This document shows, one piece after another, positions 50,887 to 61,620 of a DNA stretch of 64,000 nt. Under the pieces are notes generated by a model, which was not told where the DNA came from, made no database searches, and saw only the letters and a program-made list of their open reading frames with translations. How positions within the stretch are numbered: position 1 is the first letter of the stretch; each line of letters begins with the position of its first letter. Origin of the DNA: Carallia brachiata (Eukaryota > Streptophyta > Magnoliopsida > Malpighiales > Rhizophoraceae); assembly GCA_021464245.1 (NCBI GenBank), contig JADCRB010000118.1, forward strand, positions 2,668,056-2,732,055. The letters run 5' to 3'. The position numbers and the translations under genes are program-made.

Positions 50887-53691
50887 TATATGCTTTCCCA
50901 TTCCTTGTACCTGATGAATTACATTTAATCCTCTTTGATACTGTTGCCCAGTTGCTGTCATATCATTCTGTGATTGATATCAATGTTCATAATTTTCACC
51001 TGGGGCACGAGCAATTTTGCTGGAAATACACAAAAGTTACATAAAAGAAGAAGCTTTGTAGATATGTGTTATTTCGATCAAACTTCCCTAATGAAAATTT
51101 CCACCACATCTCATAAAGTTTAGATGCACAATTCAGGTCTCATAATTTGGCACATTGTTTGAGTAGTTTTGCCATGAAAGCCAAGACACACATTGCCTTG
51201 TTTATTGATCTTATTATGCCAAATTCTTTGTAGGCCTGTTGAGATGCAGAAATATTAAACCTCGCTTATAGAGTTAATATTTACCCTATTTCTTTCCACT
51301 CTAGGCATGGAAATTCATTCTGATCCCTTAATTCCTTCCCCTTCTAACGATGTTTCAAAGAGGGATACCACAGCTTGAGTTGAAAATCCCCTTCCTGCGG
51401 AAAAAGCGATTCTCTTGTTCAACTTGCCTCCTGTCAAAGAGTTTCAACTGCCAACGCTTGTGGGTTTTATTGGAAGCAGGCAATCTGATGTTTTCATGAA
51501 AATATATTCAATCGTTACAAATTTTCCTGCAAAGTTGTAATTTTGAACATGGTCAACACAGCATCCTTTTTCGAGTAGTTTGGTTTCAGTTTCCCACTTC
51601 TGGCGCTACGTCATATCGGCTTTGTTTCCCATGTATGATCCGTTTGATACAATATTTGTTGCCTAGGATCTAGAGCTCATATTTTGCATTTTGAAACCTG
51701 AACTTTATCACTAGAATAATTGACCAGTTAGGATTGATATCTTAAGTCATACTTATCGCTTATGCATAAATTGTAAATGATTTTTTCAAAAAACTTGGTT
51801 GGCAAGTGCGTGTATCCTTACCAATATTCTAATCTTACGATCCACTTACAATGAGATGATTCCTATGCTCAACACAAAAAAAAATAAAGAAGAAGAAGAA
51901 GAAGAAGAAGATGATTCCTACCTTATCATTCAGTCATAGATTGCTTACATTTAACCAAAGTAAGAGCATGTGGTTACTGGGGTGTTTTCCCTGATTGGAG
52001 GCGGCCGCGGGGGTTCGAGACTTGTCCCTCTTTCAAGACAAAAAAAAAAAAAAAAAAAAAAGGAAAAATTGACATGTAATATTGCCGGACTACAAACTCA
52101 AATTTTAAAAGGTAAAATAAAATAAATAAATAACAGTTCTACATATATTTTGCAACCTAGAACATCTTATCTAAATGTATATAACATTTTTTTTTTTTTG
52201 AGAACCTAAATGTATATGACTGATTATCATCAAAATATTAAATCTTTATTTGTTAAACAATGATATTCTTCCCAACACTACTGTTATGCTGATAATATAA
52301 ATAAGTTTAAAGAGATAAACATTGAAAAGGTATTTATTATAAGAGAAAATTTTAATGCACCATGTAAAGTATTCAGTGGTTTCTTGTACCGTCGGTTCAA
52401 AAAAAAAAAAAAAAGTGGTTTCTTGCACCGCATCCGGATAATCATGTCTTGAAGAATAACATTACACTCTGGGGCTTTCATAAAAATTGTTGCAATGAGA
52501 AGGGCCTTTCCCTAATCTGTGCCTGGTTGGTGATGGTGATGTTCAAATTTGGTCTAGCAAAAATGTTGGTTTTGGAGTGAAACCGAAGTCATCTCACCAA
52601 ACATTAAAATAGAGTTTGAGAGTGGAAAGCTTTTGCTTGCATTGACAGATATCTAATATCCATACAAGAAATGTTCATTTCACCTTCCTGGCTTGTGTGC
52701 CAAGTCTCATTTAGTTAGGATATCTCCATAACTGCTTAAGATGTGGTCAGTAGCAAAGATTCGCTTAGATTAGACCTTCCATTAATGAGTCTTTTATATA
52801 TATATAAAATTAAGCAAATGTTTTTTTTTTTTTTTTTTTTGGTTCATGAAAGATAAGCAAATGTTAGTAGAAGAAAATGGTGTCAAAAAACTGTCGTTTG
52901 AAATGGAACTCTTACCTTATTATTTGACCTTATAGGTTTCCCCAACCAAACTTCCTTCTGGAAGTGAACAATGTGAGAGCGAAAGCCAATAAACAAATAC
53001 CCTGATATAACAGAGTTAGGCACCAACCCCAACTTGGTGCATCAAATTATAAGGGTCCTGAAGTTGCATTCTTGCACAAGCCAGCCGCTATAACTGAACC
53101 CCAGCAGCACCCCCCGCTGGCCACCCTCTATTGTTTCTTTTTCGCCGGAAATTGCCCGGCTGTGGTCATTGTATGGAAGGGTTGTAGGTGCCCACATTTA
53201 GATACATATACATTTTCACAAGAACAGTGTTATATTTGCAAGGTACGTACATGTTATGTGGAGTACCTCTGTCTCTTCAATCACAACACTTATAGTTCTA
53301 TATAGCATGTTACCATTTAAATTAGACCATTTATGTATATAAGTAAAGAAGGAGGAACCCAAATTGGAAAAGAAAAAAACGAAGGTAAATTGAAGGTGAA
53401 ATCAATATTCTAGAATTGTTTTTTGTTGAGCATTTCTGCTATATTGGCTCAACAGGTGATCTCTTTTGTGTGAATAGTTGGTCTAGATACATCACATCAT
53501 TAGTGTTTTAAGTTTCAGAAGTTCTGAACTTACTTCTTAGTAGAACTCGAGTCAAAGAATGTCTACAATTTGCTCTCCAACTTCTTTTTCAGCCTCATTT
53601 TTTGATTATTCATTCAGGACAGTGGTCATTGGCAGTGTGTGCTTTGTTTTGTGCAGCAGGCTTTTCTTATTCAAATCATCTTTATTCCAAG
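50887..53691. other. Intergenic region between DUF707 and transporter genes
   Basis: Probably holds the DUF707 3' UTR at its left and the transporter leader at its right (around 53.4-53.69 kb, ending TTATTCCAAG before the ATG). Between them are poly-A/T runs (52041-52062, 52819-52840), a short GAA/AAG tract at 51888-51911 and unremarkable sequence. No gene recognised. Confidence 0.6.
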
Positions 53692-55868
53692 ATGGGAGAA
53701 ATGTCAAGCTTCCAGTTGGGTGTTATCGGTGCACTCTTCCTTTCTGTTGCATCATCTGTCTCCATTGTCATATGCAACAAGGCTTTGATGAGCAATCTGG
53801 GCTTCCCTTTTGGTAATTGCTTCCATTTAGTCCAATGCTTTCACTTCCAGGCACAATCCTGATAAATGTGACGCTAATCTGTTTGTTTTCCTTTTTTTTT
53901 CTTTATCTCGTGGGCTGAAGCTACAACTCTGACTAGTTGGCACCTGATGGTAACATTTTGCACTCTTCATGCGGCTCAACGATTTAATTTGTTTGAATCC
54001 AAGTCCATTGATGTGAGGACAGTGATGCTTTTGGCATTCTGAATGGTGTTTCTATTGGGCTCCTCAACTTGAGCCTTGGATTCAATTCCATTGGATTTTA
54101 CCAGGTAGAACTCTTTTTTTTGGCTTGTGTATTTAATGTTTTTGCATCAATATATGCAGTGCAAAAAGAGAATCTGATTTAGCAGTATCTATGAATTCAC
54201 CTAAAATAAGTAGCTAATCTTAGAGCCATAGTTCAGCAGTTGTTCATTGTTATGTCTGCTTATTTTTGGGGTAATGCTATGCTGCAGATGACAAAACTTG
54301 CAATTATACCATTCACTGTGCTGTTGGAAACTCTTTTCCTGAAAAAGCAATTCAGGTTAGTTCAGAGAACTGTATGCTGCTCAAAATATATTCAAACAGG
54401 ACACTTTCCATACTTAATTATATCTTCTAATTTTTGCCTTTGATTGTTTCTGCAGTCAGAAGATAAAATTTTCTCTCTTCCTTCTGCTGGTTGGAGTTGG
54501 CATTGCCTCTGTAACCGATCTCCAGCTCAATTTCCTCGGGACGATTCTCTCTGTCCTGGCCATCATAACAACTTGTGTTGGCCAAATTGTATCCTTTTGA
54601 ATTAGGACCATCGCATTCATTTAAGATGCTTAATAGAGTTAGACTAACTTACATTACATCCGACTCTTCTCTAACAGCACAGTGTGGGAGTGTCGTGTAC
54701 TGGAACGTTTTTTTTTACTTTCTTTTAAGATGCTTGGCACAATATACTGCATAATTGTGAATGTGCACATAGAAGTTTATTCTTAACTAGATTTTCAACC
54801 AGCTCACAAATACAATACAGAAGAGGCTCAACGTATCATCCACGCAGTTGCTTTATCAATCAGCCCCATTTCAAGCGGCAGTTCTCTTTGTTTCAGGCCC
54901 TTTGGTAGACCAATTCCTCACCAAAAAGAACGTTTTTTCCCACAAATATTCTGCTATAGTCTTGGTATATATGTCACTATCTCTTTTCTCTCCACATTTA
55001 CTTGCCCGCATGCTATGGTACTTATGCAATTCCTAGCAAATAGTACGAGAGAATATGTAAGGAAATGGCTGAACTTGAAACTATGCAGGCATTCATCATC
55101 CTTTCCTGCCTTATTTCTGTGGCTGTGAACTTTAGCACCTTCATGGTCATTGGCAAGACATCACCGGTTACATATCAAGTGCTTGGCCACCTGAAGACAT
55201 GCCTGGTTCTTGCCTTTGGGTACACCTTGTTGCATGACCCTTTCACATTGAGGAACATCATTGGGATACTAGTTGCCATCTTTGGAATGGGCTTATACTC
55301 ATATTTCTGCACCCAAGAGCATAAAAAGAAACAATCTGTTGACCTTTCATTGGGGTCTCAGGTACCCCTCTATCTCTCTTTTTTCACCTGCAATAAAGTT
55401 TTCATAACAAAAAATTGCTCGTTATGGTTTATTGGCAAACGTCTTATGCCTAGCTTGTTGTTCTCTGTACTGTTACTATTTAGATTGGGTGTACTTTTCT
55501 TGGGTATATGCACAATATTTTTTAATGGGATTGTCGAATGTCAACCTTACATTCTCATTTTTTCAAAACAAAAAGGTTAGTATTTGGTCCAAACCAGGAT
55601 TTCTAACATTTAAATGGTGGTGCTAAATTATTTTGTACAATTAGAAAAGGAAAAATTAGATTAATTAAGCTGTGTTAGTTTGATATCTATTTTGATATCT
55701 GTTTGAAAGGGATTTCTCATCACATACCAGCATAATATAATTTTTATGAAGTGTAAGTTTTGGGTTTTTCTTTGACAGGTGAAAGATAAGGATAGCACAC
55801 CACTTCTAGCCATGCAAGACAATGAAAGCCATGAGTTAAAAAAATCAGCAAAGGACTCTGCTGTTTAA
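53692..55868 (+). CDS. UXT1: UDP-xylose-type nucleotide-sugar transporter with one-base frameshift
   Basis: UXT proteins carry UDP-xylose into the Golgi/ER lumen for cell-wall xylan and xyloglucan synthesis. They belong to the NST/TPT superfamily with about ten membrane helices. Exons: 53692-53812, 53921-54104, 54288-54355, 54456-54588, 54803-54964, 55089-55361 and 55779-55868. They total 1,031 nt, one short of 344 codons. The missing base is a T in the run near 54029-54032: as written the frame ends in TGA after MLLAF, while the next frame resumes ILNGVSIGLLNLSLGFNS. Start MGEMSSFQLG is typical; ATG 53602 is in frame upstream. Further blocks: ICNKALMSNLGF, TKLAIIPFTVLLETLF, TNTIQKRLNVSSTQLLYQS and TSPVTYQVLGHLKTCLVLA. 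A hydrophilic C-terminal tail follows. By position it matches At2g28315. Confidence 0.87.
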
Positions 55869-56433
55869 ATACATAGGAGTTATGATAAAGGTGTCATGTA
55901 TCAGGATGTCCCTTATCCAAGACTCTTTGTGGAGTGTAAATGGTTTTTCATTCTTTTAAATAAATTCTGTTCTCTCTTTTTTTTTTTTTTTTCCTTCATA
56001 AATTTTTTTTTAATCCACTTTGGAACACAAATCCACAAAATTGTTGATTCACGTACTGGTTAGGATCAATGTAATTTCATGTTATATCGAGAAATAATCA
56101 TAGAAATAAACAAAATTGTGGGGTTGGTGATGTATCTTATCAGTCAATATTTAAATACCAGTAACAAATTAACATGGTAATACCTTTGATCTTGATATGG
56201 TTAAATATATGTTGCAAATTCAATGTAACACAATTTTCCATTAATACCTCAATAGCTCCATAATATTATGTTGATTTACAATCAATATAAGGTGTGTGGT
56301 CCAGCTCACAGTGTAGTGAAATCAAAATAATCATTTTTTGCAGGATTATAGGATACCAATTTTACTTTCCTACTATCCGAACGAAAAAAAACAGTCATTG
56401 TAAGGCGAAATAAAGATGATGATAAACTCCTTT

Positions 56434-56803
56434 ACCCTCTGTTTGAATTTGTGTGAGAAAAGCAAATGAAAGAAATTTTCAGATCCTAAGGCAACTTTTG
56501 CTGTTTGAGAAATGTGAGAAATGAGTTAGAAAAGGTAAAAAAAATGGAAAAGTACAAAGCAATAAAACCCAAATTTATATATATATGTGTATAATTACTA
56601 AAATAACCTCAATCTCATCTCCTTAATTTCAACTTACTATTATTTATAAGGATATTTTTGTAATTTCATTCACACACTTTTATTTTTCACAATTTTCTCA
56701 TATAATCCAAATGCAAATTTTACATTCTCATCATTTTCTCACTATTTTTTTTCTTACAATTTTTTTTCTCACTAAAATCTCACAATCCAAACAAAAAGCA
56801 TCA
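56434..56803. mobile_element. MITE with TGTTTGRATT-type ends
   Basis: The left end CTGTTTGAATTTGTGTGAGA and the right end, reversed and complemented, TTTGTTTGGATTGTGAGATT are inverted repeats. The element has no coding capacity and lies about 570 bases after the transporter stop. Confidence 0.62.
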
Positions 56804-56948
56804 TAGTAATTAAGAATATAGACTTTTATCTTAGAGATTTTAATTTTAAGAAGTAGAATAAAATAAAGAAACACTGCAAAAACTCAAGTGGCTTTTCTAT
56901 TTCATCCGTATTTTTTCTCATTTTCCTTTGTCCTTTTTTTTTTGCAAA

Positions 56949-57388
56949 TTTATAAATTTCACCCACCAGCTTCTGGTTTTTTAAGAATTTCACCTATAAC
57001 GTTTTTTTGTTTTGAATTTCACCCTCAACATTTTCTCCGTCAATTTTTTTTGTCATTTTCCGTTAGTTGACCGTTAAGTGTGATACATGGCAGTCAAGTC
57101 GGTGATAAATCATTCTATTTATAGCTCACATTAGCAATATGTCATTACCTTACAATCGATAATCTGTTTCCTATGACTTTTTTTTTTAATCTCTTTCTTT
57201 CAATTATATAAAAATATTAAATATATCGCTAATTAGACTGTCATTTATCACACTTAACGGTCAACTAACGGAAAAGGACAAAAAAAATTAACGAAGTAAA
57301 CGTTGAGGGTGGAATTCAAAACAAAAAAATATTATGAGTGAAATTTTTAAAAAACCGAAAGATGGTGAGTGAAATTCATAGATTTATT
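56949..57388. mobile_element. Long-arm foldback MITE
   Basis: Arms of about 150 bases at 56949-57095 and 57236-57388 are inverted copies with roughly nine in ten bases matching by eye. Shared blocks include CCGTTAGTTGACCGTTAAGT and TTTTTTGTTTTGAATT. The central spacer is about 140 bases. Transcripts would form a long double-stranded hairpin. No coding capacity. Confidence 0.85.
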
Positions 57389-58406
57389 ATTTATTTTTTT
57401 TTTTTCAATCCAATAGGAGGTAATTACGCTCGTAAAAAAGAGTAGGAAGCTGAGGAAGCACAGGTGCCCCAAACCAGGGCCATTATACCCCTAGCCTGTC
57501 CAGTTCCAAAATTGTTCCAATTCGCATAGTTGGCCTTGCTAGATCATGCAGGCCCAGAGGACAACCCAATTGTCCAAATTTAAGACATGCCTCGTTCGAT
57601 TCCTAAAGAGCATAATCAAAGCGTAGTTCGAATTTAAAGGCCCAAAACGTTTAGTTTTATTAAAGAAGTGAGCCCACAGGATATAAAAAAAAAAAAAAGC
57701 CATACATGAATAATTAACTTTCCTTTTCCTTTAAACTTTCATGTTTCAAGACATCAAATTCGGTGAAGAGCAGTGACATGAACTGTTCCCTGCATAATTC
57801 GCCTAGCATTTTTTAATGACAAGCAAGCTCTTTCAGTAAATTCCGAGTTATTAGCTGCATCCCATTAGCACAGCTTGTAACCCACGTAATTTCAAGTTTA
57901 TCCTTTACCACTAAATTAACCATGAGTAGTTATTGGCATAATCATTCGCACAGCTTCCAGCTGTGTGCACTGTACAGTGAAAGCAAATAAATAATCAATA
58001 TTCCTGGAGCAACTTTACTAATACTATGAGTATTATATCTATAAGCAAAGGCGTGATGGGGTTTAGAACCACAATCAGACAACTCTTATTATAAGGGTCA
58101 CATGGTTAGGTAAAATGCCATATTCTAATTCTGTCATGACAAAGACAGAAAATTGCCATTCACGAGTTGTAACAATTTTTATATTTTTTTGAAGGTTTCA
58201 ATCATGGGTAGGTAAACTTCCAGATTCCAGGTTAAGATTGTTTAGACATTGCTTGTAAAAACAGTTAATAGAGATTGGTTGGAGTTTTCCCTTTTTATAA
58301 GAAAACAGAATGGTACATCAAAGTCCTCGCTAAAAAGAATTACGTTCTGCAAGAGTAAGTTTTGAGGAGTTATATTTAGTTCCACAAAAAACTGCGTCAA
58401 AGATTT

Positions 58407-59439
58407 TAGGAGGTATTTGTTTAGAAAAAAAATAATGTGATAATGAGAATTAACTACTAAATTTTTATTCTTATTATTTGTTTTATATAAAATGCATTCT
58501 CATTTTCTTAAAAAGGAAAATGAGATTATCTACTTTAAGAGAATTATAATTCCTATGTTTACTCTATTAATCATTCTCATTCCCCTCTTAACTACTTCTA
58601 ACGCTTCAATTTTCTCCACTACCTCATGTTTTTATTTTTATATTGTTATTATATCATTTTTTTATTTTATTTATTCATAAAATAATGATAATAATAATAA
58701 AATGTTTTTATATTGTAATAAAAATTAAATATTTCAAACCTCAAGATAATAATAAAATTGTAAATAATAATAAAATTTTATAGTTAAAATAATCTTTTAT
58801 TTATTATTAATAAATTATTTCATAATCTCTACGATATTATTTCCATAATAATAATAATAATAATAGTAATAATAATAATAAAATATTATTCTTATTCTTA
58901 TTGTTATTATTGTCATTACCTTTACTACTTATTAATGATCATATGTTATAGTATTATAATGAGAAAATTTTAAATTTCAAAAATATTTAAATTATCAATT
59001 AACAAATGATTATTATTATAATAACAATAAAATTTTATTTTAAGATTTTTTAGATTTTATATTTATGGTTATCATTGTGAAGTATTATTATTGTTATTAT
59101 TATTATTATTATTAGCTTTTATTATAATTTTTAATTTTATTTTTATGATAATTTAATATTTTTAATTTGACATTACATTATAATATTTTTTAAACTTTCA
59201 TAATTTTTAATTTGATATTAATAATTTTTTTAATTTTAATTACATTTATCTTATATTTATCATGACATAAATATTATCATATATTTAATGTTTCTGATTC
59301 CAAAATGAAATAAACATTTATGAAGAGTTTTGATTCCGATTCCGGAGTAAACCAAACATATTATAAAATAAATGATTCCGTTTCTCATTCCACTTGATTC
59401 CAATTCTGATTCCAAACTATAAAACAAACGGCCCCCTTA
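58407..59439. mobile_element. MITE-like element rich in ATA/ATT repeats
   Basis: Left end TAGGAGGTATTTGTTTAG and right end, reversed and complemented, TAAGGGGGCCGTTTGTTTTA are similar inverted termini. Inside, GATAATGAGAAT on the left is echoed by GATTCCGTTTCTCATTCC on the right, and the middle is mostly ATA/ATT microsatellite. A 20-base sequence occurs outside both ends. Confidence 0.55.
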
Positions 59440-61489
59440 GAGATTGGTTGGAGTTTTGTCGCGCCGGTAACCAGTGATTCCTATATACAACCAAACTTAA
59501 ATAGAAGCTTTTATTGCACACACACAAATATAAAAGAAAAATTCTATTTGGCTGTTTATTAGTGAGTTTTCGTAGCTATCTAGTCAATAAGAAAATTTTT
59601 TTATTATTTTATTATTATTATTATAATTTTTATATTACATCATATAATTTTGTCTGACACGTCATATAATTTTTATATTGCGTCATATATTTTTATTTAT
59701 CTGTCATATAATTTCTTTAAATAAATCATATAGTAACGACTATTCAATAATTTTCTAATAGACAACTATCTAGTGGTATCTGAATTTCTTAAAACTCCAT
59801 TGATTATCAAAAAGACGAAAAGAAAACGAATTAGTCTTCACATGGTTGATTATAAAAACAAAGCTCTTAAAAGTTCAAATTTACCTCCCTCATATCCCAA
59901 AATTATGAGCTCTAATTTATGAACAAAAAGGGAGGGAAAACATGTTCTCATTGTTACATTGAACTCTTGTACAAGGCACCGTATTGGGACTATCTTTATT
60001 CTTTAACATGTTTTGTTATGATTAAAGAATATATTTTGGTGCTAAAAATGATTTATGATTATTGCACACAAGCAAGCCGGGATGATTGAGATGTTCCTAA
60101 AGCATAAAGATCAACGATTATTCATCAAAAAGCCAGCTAATCTAATTATATAAGCATTAATTGAAGAAATGGCCATAATTCCTATAGTTGAAGTTTCCTT
60201 TTTTTTTTTAAATCTGAAGTTGAAGTTTCCTTTCGTGATAAAAATATATGTGATTGTAGAGTTTTTCATTTTTAATTCCTGGAGGCTTTGCAAGAATAAA
60301 ACATACAAAAGTACATGCGGTGAAGATAAAATTGATTAAAACAAGAAATCATTCGTCACTTGATAAGTAATTGGAGAGACATTTGGATTCGAATCCTACA
60401 TTTCACTTACAATTAAAATTCCCTTATGCTATTTTAACTAGATAAAAAAAAAATGACTTAGGTATTAGATACGTCTATAAAATTGAATGTCTCAAATTTA
60501 AACTAAATTCAAAGTTCATTGGCGCAAAAAAAACAAAAACCAAAAATAAAAAAGGAAAACAAAGGTATCTGTGGGCAAAGAATCTTCCTCTCTCAGATAG
60601 TTTAGTTTGTTTTTCATTTCAAAATCTTTAAACCCACTCAAAAAGAAGGACTTGATAGCGACTAACCAAACAGCCTTCAGAAATCTGAAACATAAAAGGT
60701 TATTGGTAGGCTTGAGAAGAACAAATTGATTAAATTATGTTAATCCCCTGTTATTACTATAGATATCAAGTCATCAACTTAAACAAAATTTCAATAATTA
60801 TCAGTTAAATATTATCATCTATCAAAGATAATTACAAGATTTCAATTGAACTAAATACGTATGCTCTTGGACAAACTATAGTTATTGCCAACAGGAAGGG
60901 AAAAAATGATAGTAAAGAAAAAATTGCAAACTGCTGATACAATCTCGAATAAATACGACAATTTGTAAAACCCCACATTTTATTTATTAGATTGTCGAAT
61001 TACGGAACAAAAATAAATTATGGAAGGACCATCAATAACACAATGACTTGAAGCCACATTAGAATCGTTCAATCGTTTTCTTTTTTCTTTTTTTTTTTCT
61101 CTTTCGAGAGACATGAAATTGTGTTGATAGACTAGTTTTAATATCGTTTAAAAACAAACTTTTTCTCTACTCCGAAAGATAATCTTACCGTTGATTTTTT
61201 CGTTTTTTTTTTTTTTTTGTCAAATATGACGCAGTGATGCATTATTTTTTTTTTAAAGAAGATCGGGCAACTAAAATGTGCACAAAATGAGCTGTAGTGT
61301 TGTGTTTGTATAAATAATGACAATAACCACCGTCGGCATTAATTTAGCAGCCCGACATTTATTTGTAGGATTATAAACTCGAATTTTCTTCAAAATATTT
61401 AGTATAATTAAACGTAAGTTTAATTTTGTATAATTTTCAAACATTATAGAATTTATTTTTTTTATAAGTTAGTAAACAAGACTAATTCA

Positions 61490-61620
61490 CCGCAAGTGGC
61501 GGAGCCACCTTATGGAGAGTGGGGGCAATTGCCCCCATTGAAAGTTAAGAAATTTTTAGATTTACTATAGAAATTTTGTAACTATTGCAGAAAAAATTGT
61601 ACTTGCCCCCACTGAAAAAT
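61490..61620. repeat. Palindromic repeat fragment with GGGGGCAATTGCCCCC
   Basis: The segment holds GTGGCGGAGCCAC and a perfect 16-bp palindrome at 61521-61536. It is followed about 70 bases later by a second TTGCCCCCACTGAAA block like the first. Sequences of the 'GGCGGAGCCACC ... TGCCCCC' kind recur in plant genomes, so this is probably an end of a dispersed repeat; the other end is not evident. Confidence 0.5.

Noticed and set aside
58840..58880. Regular ATA/ATT repeats considered as a CRISPR-like array
   Set aside because: They are simple trinucleotide microsatellites without unique spacers, in a plant nuclear context.
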